64,000 nt of DNA from Jatrophihabitans sp. (GTDB lineage: Bacteria; Actinomycetota; Actinomycetes; Mycobacteriales; Jatrophihabitantaceae): the NCBI GenBank assembly GCA_036389035.1, contig DASVQQ010000010.1:124001-188000 (forward strand). The letters are read 5' to 3'. Below the pieces are notes generated by a model. It searched no databases. It was not told the DNA's origin and was given only the letters and a program-made list of their open reading frames with translations. Every line of letters starts with the position of its first letter. Position 1 is the first letter of the stretch. This document shows positions 27,301-35,358 of the stretch, piece after piece. Both the position numbers and the translations under genes were made by a program.

Positions 27301-27395
27301 TTGCCGGCGCCGGTCCGGCTGACGGCGTGCAGGAACGCCTGCGGCGGTGGCTCCGCGGCCGGCATGCCGCGTCCGGGGAACGGGGGTCGGGTCAT
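21393..27395 (-). CDS. Giant bitopic membrane protein, Ig-like plus carboxypeptidase-regulatory-like repeats (paralogue 3)
   Basis: At 2,000 residues this is the largest product in the window. It has no N-terminal signal peptide: residues ~10-110 and ~115-225 are Ig-like beta-sandwich domains, a membrane helix follows at about 237-259 (LLAIVTVLGLWAALAGAGIP), then a Ser/Pro/Gly linker. The rest is a long string of carboxypeptidase-regulatory-like modules with recurring LxGxV or IxGxV starts, G.YTVT or GTYLI strands and A.GY endings. Basic residues before the helix (RPVF, MK) favour cytosolic Ig domains and an outer stalk. It is third in a leftward operon with DUF4255 and two shorter paralogues; ATG 27395 lies 5 bp after the preceding stop. 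Confidence 0.82.
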   Translation of the reverse strand: MTRPPFPGRGMPAAEPPPQAFLHAVSRTGAGNTVVVELGLVNQADSPRLFTVSVLGLDSSWLPLPLHVGPVAVGASRVVELVLRPPSGTLPARYPFVVAVQASDPAAPGPGATATTMAEGALVVDEPSRLSMEVSPIDSTAVFGRRIEVLLRNTGQSPARVELRSEVSNGAHLRLSRHRLLVPPGGSARVRGRLTLTRPRMFGGRARHPFLVAARGLGAPTSVTGALTSRPVFSPLGMKLLAIVTVLGLWAALAGAGIPMLAKSVKGNQANPQAASSPSATPSDSAPAGPGGSKSSPGAGSGTAGPAAGGSAKPAKPAPVVATAKPAGVRLNGIVTGTAPAGVKVSLQPTSLVDEKAAGAQPVGQSAKAITESRRTIGKISAEQLSVRAQSAVSAKQSTLTRQNGSWSFAGISAPGYYLLTFAKPGYQTRQYILNAADADATEPLPVAMTAGNGRLTGRISGPAGAVGGATITISDGQNVVATSSNSSGSIGDWKVDGLSTPGTFLISASKDGLSLESSLVTLAAGQSKSLNLGLTSGMGSLVGTVAGTDSLGVSNGVGGATVTATDGTITRTATTVTSGPIGRFTLPALPVPGKYTVTIAEAGFLPQTHQVELGAGQSRAVVDAMLTPATAVVGGTVTDSAGLGLVGAGLVLTGPANTYKTMSVSSPLGSFRFNGVAPGTYVLGAELYGRLTSYATVTAKVGGVASVTLKLAPTPGGVLPASSHVRGRITDARSGGPLSCDQADEYDPLLPPGSQANLDLCKINVGVDVSQSAVDLACAPGGAANPLIVCGVDPNQEYTVPSIDLLPITGLLPGLHRVVVSAPGYESGAVDVQVPLGATVEAPQLALYPSATVVGTINAAVGSLSTGPDLSVVDDPDEPVPTGQDYAHQVNYRTCVLVLPSSPAPATAPTCTLVPPSSAGGVETCAPSPAVGKCSLTSTSTGSYTVRGLAHGTYLIYVHPLNPEYRPVSGAQLILDRGATGRYDANLHRLARLVLAVLAPNTSGGLVNATDPVTVTVTPAPLAAQPLIQTGVAGRVRIVALGSGSHTVAASLSAFSGTMSVPVGEDQEVNTQLAMTQSIPQLIGWVTSSYTGSTQGLPNAAVTVSGVVAYSGTTPIRAQVNVITDSRGCFAVTADGNAPTSGMGACATNFADIPRARLALVVGQADISITATDFNAYNATAMAVTTGSLIAVNLAPTARTISGSVTINPADASVHRSNVSITVNRKATGTGIVDVTVDDNGALSWSDSEYPQSNLVRPGNYQLTASMTGYASATVSFTCALGVDCVVPPIELRKLGSLEISTVDGAAAAVSNAVFVLSGGGSTPVTQTAPPGSSSVTFGNLTPGAAYSVRIQAAGYAFGSTGAGIAVACSDGSTSIAITAGVQASCVATLNARGAIVGTTQAVFGADITQALGNVLLTATYCGASATALAHCPATAGTTGFTAISGADGQFRITGTNSRDGLAAGGWVVDMSASGYTAQQREYFQVSTGDTDSTRLLKLNANKVNLKVGIANSASNASADLVTNATLILTSSDGSQPAVTQTTVGTGNLYEFNTIVPTTYTLQISGSNIATLNVQLTVFVGVANQTVYVRTDVRTSSISGIVSGEQGTSQVASPLDGVTVSLIKISDSSVVKTTTSGGAAGTGFFGFSPVTDDSYVVRFAKTGYVTLNSPTSVSAGQNPTLSPSLERIKNNVVVNFTASNGYPVDGAKAYLIASPLTGNPPQAPQTLTGTAPSYTTTFNSVPSGSWTIWIELPANHNGRVMSTGGTPAQVTAASPYAITVSGTGTGVPTTAGFTIAEAQLDLKVLATSLALDTNPVPATVSLTVRQGTTTLYTAASFPTSTSTASNVTSIWVVPSLAYTLTANPGTSHGVGWSTATQSVTPASSSTPTSAEVALNQKGGSLTITVKQKTGGALVDGATVSLLPADPLVTPPLDDVTNNKGLAGFTLLPPGEYEVTATKTTTTGTGADEVTTTQTGTVTVTVTASTTAQAVNVTIATVTP

Positions 27396-27400
27396 CTGGC

Positions 27401-30025
27401 TCAGCCGCCCGGAGTCGGAACGGTGATGTTGACGACCAGCTGCTCGCTGGCGTCGATCTCGTGGGTGACCGAGCCCTGCGGCGCGGCCGAGGCGGTCGGC
27501 CGGGCCTCGATCACGTAGCTCTGCGGGGCGTCGACATCGGCCAGCACGTAGCGTCCGGCGCTGTCGGTGGTGGCTGTGCGGGCGATGACCGTGGGGTACT
27601 GGCTGGCGAGGTAGAGGTACACGTGCCAGCCGGGCCGCAGCTGGCCGTCGGCAGTGGCCACCACCCCGCTGATCTGGGCCGGGGCGGCCAGCACCGGGTT
27701 GTAGACCCGGACCTCGCCGGCGCCGAGGGTGATGATGGTCGAGGTCGGGCTGGTGCCGCGCCGGTTCACGCTGAGCGTGTAGGTGCCCGGTGGCACGCCA
27801 CCGATCTCGAACTGGCCCAGCCGGTTGTCGGGTTTGCTGGCGCTGGTGACCGCGAAGCTGGAGGTGCCCGACACCAGGTTGATCTGCACCTCGCCGGTGT
27901 GCACCGGGCTGCCGCCCTGTTCGGACACGGCGCCGCGCTGGGAGACGGTGCCCCGGACCACCGCGGTCGAGGACTGCATGCTGACGGCGATGCCGTCGGA
28001 GGTGATCCGCGCTCCCTGCGAGCCGGGGGTGATGGAACCGGCCTGGTCCAGTGACACCGACACGGTCTGGCCGGCCAGGTCCGGACGGGAGAAGGTCACC
28101 GTGTAGGTGCTGGGGATGCTCAGCCCGCCGACCGTCCAGCCGCCGACGTTGCCGGTGCTCTGGGTGACGGTCTGCACGGTCAGCGCGCCGTTGGTGACCG
28201 TGACGGTGACGCCCTGGGCAGGGTTGCCGCTGGGCAGCACGCTGACCTTGCCGGACAGGGTGCCGGCGGACTGGCCCAGGCTGACCGCGACACCGGTCAG
28301 CTTCTGCCCCGCCGACAGCGCCATGGTCACGGTCTGGGACGCGTAGCCGGGCTTGCTGACCACCACGGTGAAGCTGGCCGGGGTGGGCAGGCTGAGCAGG
28401 GTGAAGCTGCCCACCTTGTCCTGGGTCAGCGAGACGGTCCGGGCCACCGTGCTGCCCGAGGTGGCGGTGATGGTGGCGCCGCCGAGGGCGCCGTCGGGCC
28501 CGTTGACCTGGCCGCTGATCAGGCCGTCCCCCTTGCGCAGCCGCAGCTGGACCCCCTTGCGGTCCTCGCCGCCGCCGAGGTCGACCCGCTGCACGTCGTT
28601 GGCGTAGCCGGGCTTGACCACCACCAGGTCATAGACGCTGGGCGAGGGCACGTTCGCGATGCTGAACTGGCCGTCCGAGCCGACCGGGACGGTCCGGACG
28701 ATCGCCTGGGTGGTGCCCGGCGGCGCCGAGGCCGACGGCGCGCTGGCGCCGCCGGCGCCGGGTAGCTCCAAGTACACCGACGCCGCCGAGACGTCGTCGC
28801 CGGTGACGGTTCCCGAGATGGTGGCCGGAACGCCGCCGAGCCGGACGTCCAGGCCCTGACGGACGTGACCGGGCTGGATCGCGATGGTGCTGGCGTCGGC
28901 GTCGGTGGCCGCGCCCGGATACCAGAGCTGGACGAAGCCAGCGCCCCGGAACCGCAGCTTGTAGCTGCCCTCGGGCAGGTTGGGCAGTGTGAAGGCGCCG
29001 GCCGGGTTGGTGGCGGTGGTGGCGATCGCGTTGGCCACGTCGGCGGTGCTGAACGCCTCCACGGCGACGCCGGGCACCGGGGTGCCCGCGGTCAGCAACC
29101 GGACGGTGCCCGACATCGCGGCGGTGCCGATGGCGCTGGAGACGGTGCGGGCCTGCGCGACCTGTAGCGCCAGGTCGCGGTCAGCCGCCGACTGGCCCAC
29201 CAGCCTGGCCAGCGCGACGGTGATCACGATGGCGAACACGGTCACCGCCGCCAGCAGGCCCAGCAGCGAGATCGGCCCGCGGGACAGCCAGGGCCGCTGC
29301 AGGAAGGTGCCGGTGGCCAGCGGCGGCAGGTCGGCTTTGGGGGCGGCCGCCGGAGCCGCCGGCGGCTTGCCACGCTGCTTGTCCAGCAACTGCCTGGCCA
29401 GGTGCGCCCTGCCGGCCGGGGCCGGCTCGTCCAGCCGCGGGCCATCGTCGAGGTGCACGGTGAACACCCGCACCATCGGCGAGCCGGTGAACGGCCGCCG
29501 GGCCCGGGTGGTCAGCTCGACGATCCGGTGCTCGCCGGGGGCCAGCTGGACGGCCTCGGGCGCGAACCCGAACCGCATCTTGTCCTCGGCGTCCGCGCCG
29601 GTCAGCCGGCCGCGGAGAGTGGTGTTTCCCCGGTTCTCGATCACCGCGCCGAACGAGGCCCGCCGGCCGCCGTAGACGGTGACCGGGTCCAGCTGCAGGT
29701 GCACCGCCGGCGCGGCCGGCACGTGCAGCTCGATCTCCTCGACGGCGTTGGCGTTCGGAGGGGTCAGCTCGCGGACCTGGATCGCGATCCGGCGGTCACC
29801 GGCCGCGATGCCTTCGGGGATGGTCAGGTTGACGACCACCGCCTGCGAGGTGCCCGGAAACAGCGATAGCTGGTCGGTCTCCAGCCGCACCCAGCTGGGG
29901 TCAGCGCCCAGCACCCGCAGCGCGTAGCCGCCGATCAGGTCGCCGGTGTTGGTGACCAGCACCGTGATTCCCAGCATGCGACCCGGTTCGACGACGCTGC
30001 TGCGCGGGGCGATGTCGACGCGCAT
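27401..30025 (-). CDS. Bitopic Ig-like/carboxypeptidase-regulatory-like membrane protein (paralogue 2)
   Basis: The 874-residue protein begins directly with an Ig-like domain (MRVDIAPRSSVVEPGRMLGITVLVTNTG) and a second one near residues 110-200 (VHLQLDPVTVYGGRRASFGAVIENRGNTTLRG). It then has a Pro/Ala linker and a membrane helix at about 252-275 (SLLGLLAAVTVFAIVITVALA) flanked by Arg/Trp on the N-side. About six beta-sandwich repeats with V.GTV or ISG.V starts and GSYKL, GTYTL or TYTVT strands complete it. Topology should be N-in, C-out. ATG 30025 overlaps the stop of paralogue 1 (TGATG), so the pair is translationally coupled. Confidence 0.82.
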   Translation of the reverse strand: MRVDIAPRSSVVEPGRMLGITVLVTNTGDLIGGYALRVLGADPSWVRLETDQLSLFPGTSQAVVVNLTIPEGIAAGDRRIAIQVRELTPPNANAVEEIELHVPAAPAVHLQLDPVTVYGGRRASFGAVIENRGNTTLRGRLTGADAEDKMRFGFAPEAVQLAPGEHRIVELTTRARRPFTGSPMVRVFTVHLDDGPRLDEPAPAGRAHLARQLLDKQRGKPPAAPAAAPKADLPPLATGTFLQRPWLSRGPISLLGLLAAVTVFAIVITVALARLVGQSAADRDLALQVAQARTVSSAIGTAAMSGTVRLLTAGTPVPGVAVEAFSTADVANAIATTATNPAGAFTLPNLPEGSYKLRFRGAGFVQLWYPGAATDADASTIAIQPGHVRQGLDVRLGGVPATISGTVTGDDVSAASVYLELPGAGGASAPSASAPPGTTQAIVRTVPVGSDGQFSIANVPSPSVYDLVVVKPGYANDVQRVDLGGGEDRKGVQLRLRKGDGLISGQVNGPDGALGGATITATSGSTVARTVSLTQDKVGSFTLLSLPTPASFTVVVSKPGYASQTVTMALSAGQKLTGVAVSLGQSAGTLSGKVSVLPSGNPAQGVTVTVTNGALTVQTVTQSTGNVGGWTVGGLSIPSTYTVTFSRPDLAGQTVSVSLDQAGSITPGSQGARITSDGIAVSMQSSTAVVRGTVSQRGAVSEQGGSPVHTGEVQINLVSGTSSFAVTSASKPDNRLGQFEIGGVPPGTYTLSVNRRGTSPTSTIITLGAGEVRVYNPVLAAPAQISGVVATADGQLRPGWHVYLYLASQYPTVIARTATTDSAGRYVLADVDAPQSYVIEARPTASAAPQGSVTHEIDASEQLVVNITVPTPGG

Positions 30026-32439
30026 CAGCTGCCCGCCCCGAGCCGTAGGTTCTGGTTGACGGTGTCGCCGGCGGTGACGCTCAGCAGCGCGGTCTGCTGG
30101 CTGAAGCCGGGCATGCTGGCGGTGACGGTGTAGGTCCCCGGCGCCAGGTCGGTCAGCAGGTAGCCGCCGTTGGGCAGGCCGCCGCCGGCGCCGGTGGCCT
30201 GGGACTTCCAGCTCTGCTTGCCGTCGGTGGCGACCACGCTGGCGCCCGGTAGCGGGCTGCCGTCCGGGCCGGTGACGACGCCGGCGATCCGGCCCAGCGC
30301 GGTTGCCAGCACGGCCCGGACCCGGGGCGGGGCGCCGTCGGCGCTGAGCTCGATGGGCACGGTGGTGCCGGCGTGGCCGGGCAGGCTGAAGGTCAGGGTG
30401 TACGAGCCGGGGGTAGGCAGGGCGTTGAAGCTGAAGTAGCCGACCGCTCCGGTGGTCAGCGTGGTGGAGGTCATCGTGGTCGGCGCCCCGCCCACCGTCA
30501 CGCTCGCCCCGCCCAGGCCGTTGCCGGTCGAGTCCACCAGCATGCCGCTGACGCTGCCGACGCCGGCGGCGAGTGAGACGTCGAGGTCCGAGCGGCTCTG
30601 GCCCGGGCCGAGCTGGACCACCGAGGTGTGGGCGCCGTAGCCGGAGGCGCTGAACGTGATCACGTAGGTGCCCGGGGTCGGCAGCGCCGGGATCACGAAG
30701 CTGCCGACCGTGCCGGTGGTCGGGGTGCCGATGGTGACGTCCTTGCCGTTGACCGTGGTGGTGATGGCGACCCCGCCCAGCGGCTGCTCGCCATCGGTCA
30801 CCACCCCGCCGATCTGGCCGTTACCGACGCTGAGGCGGACGGTCGACTGGAACCGTTTCTGACCACCGGCGACCGTGGTCACCACGGTGGTCGCCTGGTA
30901 GTTCGGCGCGGTGAAGCTCAACTCGTAGGTCCCGGGCGCGGGCAGGTTGGTCAGCTGGTACCTGCCGCCGGCCAGGGTGATGGTGCTGGCGATCGGCTTG
31001 GTGACCTTGCCGATCAGCGAGGTGGCCTGCACGGTCGCGGTCACCGGCGTCAAGGTGTCGCCGGGGTCGATGCTGCCCTGGATGGAGGCCGGCAACCCGG
31101 TGATCACCGCGTTAACGCCCCCGGTCGCGGCCTCGGTGTCAGCGGTGACCGGCTTCGCGTCGGCCTGGTTGGCCGCGCTCGGGTACCACACCGTCTTGTA
31201 CCCGGTCGCGCTGAAGCGCAGCAGGTAGCGGGTCGGGAACAGCCCGGCGAGGGAGTACGTGCCATCGGTCTGGCTGGCCGCCGAGCTCGCGACCACCAGC
31301 CCCTTGTCGGTGCTGCGCAGCGCCTCCACCAGGATCCGGCCGGCCGGCAGCCGGTTGCTGGCCGCCGTCACGGTGCCGGTGATGACCGCGCCCACTCCCG
31401 GCGGCAGCGGGCCGGTCTTGGGCAGCGCGCCGGCCGGGGCGGCCCCGTCGGTGACCGACGCCGCGTTCGCGATCCCGCTGGTCGGCGTCCCGGAGGCCGC
31501 GAAGAACGAGGCCGGGGCCTGCTTGGTCGTCGGCTCGCCCTTGAATGCCTGGCTCAGGCCGAGCAGGAACACCGAGGCCCACAGCCCGATGATGGTGAGC
31601 AGCACCAGCGCTGTCAGCAGTCCCCGGCTGAGCAGCGGCCGCTGCCGCAACCGGACGGCGGTGCTTGCGACCACCGGCGCCAGCACTGCCGTCGGATCGG
31701 TGACCGCGGCCGCGTCGGCGGCTGCCGTGGCCGGGTCGGCGGGCTCGGCCGGAGCGCGCAGCTCCTCGATCCACAGGTCGTCCTCGTCGCGTCCGGTGTA
31801 GCGCGCCGTCGGGCCGTCGTGGCCGGCTTCGGGCAGCGGCACCGGTCCGGCGGCCACCCCGGAGGCCTGCACGGTGAGGGTGCGGTCCAGCTCGGCGCCG
31901 GTGATCATGCGCGGCCCACGCACTCTGAGCACGCAGACCGCGACGGCCCCGGCCTCGATCCGCAGCCGGGGCGGGCTGAAGGAGGTGCTGACCGCGCGGT
32001 CGGCGTCCACCGCGGTGAGTGAGACGTCCAGCGCCACGTTGCCGGCGTTGGCAAGCTCCAGCACGAACCGGGCCTGCCGGCGGGCTCGGGCGATCTGGGG
32101 CCGGCAGTTCAGGGACAGCTCCAGCCGCGGGGCCACCAGCATGTCCAGGTCGAGGTAGGCCGAGGGCAGGCCGGCTCCGACCGAGGCGACCTCGATGGTG
32201 ACGGCGTGCCGGCCGGCCGGGTAGCTGGTGGGCACCCCGACCGAGAGGGTGACCTGCCCGCTGGCGTCGGGGAACAGCGGCAGCAGCATCGGCTTGCTGG
32301 TCACGCCGGCCGCCGGCAGGCCGATGATCCGGGTGGTGACGCCGTCGATGATCGTGCTGGTGTTGCGGACGTCGAGCACCACCTCGGCGCTGCCGCCCGG
32401 CGAGATGTCGATGAGTTGGGTGTCTGCGGTGACCAGCAT
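30025..32439 (-). CDS. Bitopic Ig-like/carboxypeptidase-regulatory-like membrane protein (paralogue 1)
   Basis: The 804-residue protein starts at ATG 32439 (MLVTADTQLIDISPGGSAEV), 5 bp after the DUF4255 stop; the frame is open further upstream, but that part is antisense-like and overlaps the DUF4255 gene. Two Ig-like domains (residues ~1-110 and ~115-215) are followed by an acidic linker, a membrane helix at about 270-293 (LLTALVLLTIIGLWASVFLLG) with RLRQRPLLSR on the N-side, and about five carboxypeptidase-regulatory-like repeats. It shares its whole architecture with paralogues 2 and 3. The N-in orientation follows from the positive-inside rule. Confidence 0.82.
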   Translation of the reverse strand: MLVTADTQLIDISPGGSAEVVLDVRNTSTIIDGVTTRIIGLPAAGVTSKPMLLPLFPDASGQVTLSVGVPTSYPAGRHAVTIEVASVGAGLPSAYLDLDMLVAPRLELSLNCRPQIARARRQARFVLELANAGNVALDVSLTAVDADRAVSTSFSPPRLRIEAGAVAVCVLRVRGPRMITGAELDRTLTVQASGVAAGPVPLPEAGHDGPTARYTGRDEDDLWIEELRAPAEPADPATAAADAAAVTDPTAVLAPVVASTAVRLRQRPLLSRGLLTALVLLTIIGLWASVFLLGLSQAFKGEPTTKQAPASFFAASGTPTSGIANAASVTDGAAPAGALPKTGPLPPGVGAVITGTVTAASNRLPAGRILVEALRSTDKGLVVASSAASQTDGTYSLAGLFPTRYLLRFSATGYKTVWYPSAANQADAKPVTADTEAATGGVNAVITGLPASIQGSIDPGDTLTPVTATVQATSLIGKVTKPIASTITLAGGRYQLTNLPAPGTYELSFTAPNYQATTVVTTVAGGQKRFQSTVRLSVGNGQIGGVVTDGEQPLGGVAITTTVNGKDVTIGTPTTGTVGSFVIPALPTPGTYVITFSASGYGAHTSVVQLGPGQSRSDLDVSLAAGVGSVSGMLVDSTGNGLGGASVTVGGAPTTMTSTTLTTGAVGYFSFNALPTPGSYTLTFSLPGHAGTTVPIELSADGAPPRVRAVLATALGRIAGVVTGPDGSPLPGASVVATDGKQSWKSQATGAGGGLPNGGYLLTDLAPGTYTVTASMPGFSQQTALLSVTAGDTVNQNLRLGAGS

Positions 32440-32444
32440 GGCGA

Positions 32445-33071
32445 TTAGGGCGCCTCCGCCGGCGCGGTGGCAGGCAGCGGCGCTCTGGCAGTCAACGGCG
32501 TCCTGGCAGGCAGGGGCGCCGTGAGCGCGGCGATCCGTTGCACGCTGGGAGCGGCGTCGGCCCAGGCGCCGACGTCCAGGGCGGTGGTCAGCACGATCTC
32601 GAACGCCGCCCGCATCGAGCCCTCGATCGAGGCGAAGACGTCTTTCACACGTCCTGTATCGGCCGGTGCGAGGGCAATCTGCACGCTGGACAGCAGTCCG
32701 GGGGCGGCGAATTCGGCAGGCATCGCCTGATGGGTTATGAAACACCCCAAAACATCGCCGAGCAGTTCGTGCTCGTCGCGCACGTTGCCCGCCCAGGCGC
32801 TGACCAGGTAGTTCAGCTCGATCATGGGCAGCGGCCCGCGTCGCTGGATGCGCCCGTTGGCGTCGGTGCGCTCAGGCATCGGACGGGGCGGCTGCGGGCT
32901 GCGCCCGACGCCGAAGAGGAACATGCTGACGGTGATCCGGCTGAGCTGGGCCGCCCAGCTTCGCGATGGTGGGTCGAAGGACACCTCGCCCACCTGCTCG
33001 GGCAGCGGCAGGGCCGCCCGGACCAGCTTTTCCAGGCCTTGTTCGACAAGGGGGATCAGCACAAGGTCCAT
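32445..33071 (-). CDS. DUF4255 protein, tail-terminator-like (Afp16-type)
   Basis: The roughly 208-residue product matches the DUF4255 family: an N-terminal helix (LIPLVEQGLEKLVRAALPLP), a VSFDPPSRSW.AQLSRITVSMFLFGV strand set, then PLPMIELNYLVSAWAGNVRDEHELLGDVL. DUF4255 proteins such as Afp16 cap the growing tube and sheath and set where elongation ends. The C-terminal 40 residues are a low-complexity Pro/Ala/Thr tail. ATG 33071 is taken as start; GTG 33062 is better spaced from the GAGGGG tract and is a real alternative. It heads the leftward operon encoding the three giant membrane proteins, tying them to the CIS. Confidence 0.85.
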   Translation of the reverse strand: MDLVLIPLVEQGLEKLVRAALPLPEQVGEVSFDPPSRSWAAQLSRITVSMFLFGVGRSPQPPRPMPERTDANGRIQRRGPLPMIELNYLVSAWAGNVRDEHELLGDVLGCFITHQAMPAEFAAPGLLSSVQIALAPADTGRVKDVFASIEGSMRAAFEIVLTTALDVGAWADAAPSVQRIAALTAPLPARTPLTARAPLPATAPAEAP

Positions 33072-33309
33072 CCCCTCGAGCGCGCGAAACAGAGACTGGT
33101 TAATGCCCCGTTTGTAGTGCCCCCGAGGACGTGGCAACCTGTACCAGCCTTGCAGCAGCGTCCGGCCGAAATCATAACGGTGGTTTCGCACTTGTGGGGT
33201 CACTGTTAGCAGTTGTTTACCTGAGAAAAGCGTCACACGCGATTCGAATCCGCGCGGATGCGCCGAAAACGACACCGGTAGCCAGCCGCGGGCGCCGGAG
33301 AGGACCCCC
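33072..33309. promoter_or_regulatory. Divergent promoter region between DUF4255 operon and CIS ATPase
   Basis: This 238-bp gap separates two divergent CIS transcription units, so at least one promoter in each direction is expected. On the minus strand a TATGAT, close to the -10 consensus, reads from 33176 to 33171; I cannot find a convincing -35 for it. A perfect 10-bp palindrome GATTCGAATC lies at 33241-33250, 60 bp before the ATPase start. The stretch from 33165 to 33255 is richer in A and T than the genes. Confidence 0.4.
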
Positions 33310-35310
33310 ATGCGACAGCGAATGGCCGAGCTGGTCGAACGGATCGCGACAGCGGGACGGCGACGGTCCGAGGCGGGCGGCGCCCAGCACCCGGCGGGCG
33401 CCCAGCACCAGGCAGGTGACCGGGCCGCCGCGGACCTCGACTCCATCATCGCCGTGCTGCGGGCCGACTACGGCGACGCCTCGGCGGAGCCGTCCGGCCC
33501 GGACGCCAAGCAGGACGTGCTGACCGGCCTGAGCGAGGTGTTCGGCCTGGACCCGGTCGACGCCGGGCTGCTGACGATCGCCGCCGCCGCCGACCTGGAC
33601 GCCAACCTGAGCATGGCCTTCGGCTTGCTGCGCGGGCTGAGCGCCCCGGTCCGGCCCAGTGTCGCGCTGGCCCTGGAGCTGTCCGGGATTCCCACACTGG
33701 CCGCGGACGGCTTCGACCGGCTCGGCCCGGACGGCCCGCTGCGCAGGCACCGGCTGATCGAGGTGCTGGGTCCGGAGCCGTGGCTGGGACGGCAGCTGCG
33801 CGCGCCCGATCCGGTGGTGACCTTTCTCGCCGGTTCGGACCAGTCCGATCCGCCGGTGGCCGCCATGCTGAGCTTTCCGGTTCCGATCGAGCTGGCCGAG
33901 ACCGCGGTGGTGTCGGCCGCGATCAGCAACGGCGTGCCGCTGGTGTGGATCAGGTCCACCGCCGCCGCGGCCGGCAACTCGCTCGCGGCCAGCGCGTTCG
34001 CCGCCCTCGGGCTGCAATGCCTGGCGGTGGACCTTCGCCGCTGCCCGGCCGACACCGAGCTGCTCACGGCGCTGGCTTCGGCCGCCCGGGAAGCCGGCCT
34101 GCGCGGCTGCGGCCTGGTGGTGACCGGCGCCGAGTTGCTCGGCGAGCCGGCCAACGTGGCCGGCCTGGAGCTGCTCGAGCGGGCCGCGGTGCCGGTCGTG
34201 GCAGTCGGCGCCCGGCCGTGGAATCCGAGCTGGCTGCGCCGTTTCCCGCTGGCGGTGGACGCCCGGCCGCTGGCAGTCGCCGATCGCGCCGCGGTCTGGC
34301 ACGCCGGCCTCGGTGACCTGGCCGAGTCCGACGACGAGCTGCGCCACGCCCTGCTCGGGATGCGGCTGACCCCGGAGGAGGTGCTGGAGACCGCCCGGTA
34401 CGCGCGGATGCTGGCCGATTCGCAGCAGCAGCCGCTGTCGGCGGCGCTGGTGCGTGAGGCGGCCCGCCGGGTCGGGGGCTCGGGCGGCACCGGGGTGAAC
34501 CGGATCGCGGCCTCGGCCCAGACCGGCGCCGGGCCGAGCTTCGAGGACCTGGTGCTGCCCGAGCACGCCAGGCAGTCGCTGCACCAGCTGGTCAGCTGGG
34601 CCCGGGTGCGCGACCAGGTCACCGCCCGCGGCCCGCTGCGCGCCAAGGGCAGCGGGATCGCGGCGCTGTTCACCGGAAGTCCCGGCACCGGAAAGACCCT
34701 GGCCGCCAACGTGATCGCGGAGGAGCTGTCCATCGACCTGTTCCAGGTCGACCTGTCCGCGATCGTGGACAAGTACATCGGCGAGACCGAGAAGAACCTG
34801 GAGAAGGTGTTCCAGTCGGCTGAGGCGCTGGACGTGGTGCTGTTCTTCGACGAGGCCGACGCGCTGTTCGGCAGCCGGTCAGAGGTGCGCGACTCGCGCG
34901 ATCGCTACGCCAACCAGGAAGTCGCCTACCTGCTGCAACGAATGGAACAGTTCGACGGCATCACCATTCTCGCGACCAACCTGAGGGGCAACCTGGATCA
35001 AGCTTTCTCGCGGCGCATGAGCTTCATCGTGCACTTTCCCGACCCGGACGCCGCTACCCGCCGCCGGCTCTGGCAGAGCCACCTCAAACAGTTGCGGGCG
35101 CTGGATCCGCACGATCCGGTCGACCTCGACTTTCTCGCCGAGTCGGTGGAACTGGCCGGCGGCGACATCCGCAATATCGTGCTGTCGGCGGCCTATGACG
35201 CGATCAGCGCCGACCAGCCGATCGGCATGCGGCACCTCGCGGTGGCAACGGTCGGGGAATACCGCAAGCTGGGGCGCCGGGTTCCCGAGCACGGTTTCAT
35301 CCCTGGCTGA
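33310..35310 (+). CDS. CIS AAA+ ATPase (Afp15-like)
   Basis: The 666-residue protein has a variable N-terminal half and a C-terminal AAA+ module: Walker A G-S-P-G-T-G-K-T (K462), a KYIGETEKNLEKVF helix, Walker B V-L-F-F-D-E-A-D (D514, E515), sensor 1 LATN, and the double-arginine FSRRM. A lid helical domain closes it. Such CDC48-like ATPases are constant members of CIS loci and are thought to act in particle assembly or recycling. It stands divergent from the DUF4255 operon and is followed by no further CIS gene. ATG 33310 is the natural start. Confidence 0.93.
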   Translation: MRQRMAELVERIATAGRRRSEAGGAQHPAGAQHQAGDRAAADLDSIIAVLRADYGDASAEPSGPDAKQDVLTGLSEVFGLDPVDAGLLTIAAAADLDANLSMAFGLLRGLSAPVRPSVALALELSGIPTLAADGFDRLGPDGPLRRHRLIEVLGPEPWLGRQLRAPDPVVTFLAGSDQSDPPVAAMLSFPVPIELAETAVVSAAISNGVPLVWIRSTAAAAGNSLAASAFAALGLQCLAVDLRRCPADTELLTALASAAREAGLRGCGLVVTGAELLGEPANVAGLELLERAAVPVVAVGARPWNPSWLRRFPLAVDARPLAVADRAAVWHAGLGDLAESDDELRHALLGMRLTPEEVLETARYARMLADSQQQPLSAALVREAARRVGGSGGTGVNRIAASAQTGAGPSFEDLVLPEHARQSLHQLVSWARVRDQVTARGPLRAKGSGIAALFTGSPGTGKTLAANVIAEELSIDLFQVDLSAIVDKYIGETEKNLEKVFQSAEALDVVLFFDEADALFGSRSEVRDSRDRYANQEVAYLLQRMEQFDGITILATNLRGNLDQAFSRRMSFIVHFPDPDAATRRRLWQSHLKQLRALDPHDPVDLDFLAESVELAGGDIRNIVLSAAYDAISADQPIGMRHLAVATVGEYRKLGRRVPEHGFIPG

Positions 35311-35358
35311 TGGCTCGAGCCCGAACGGGAGACGTCAGGCGCTGACGCGTGGTGGCGC

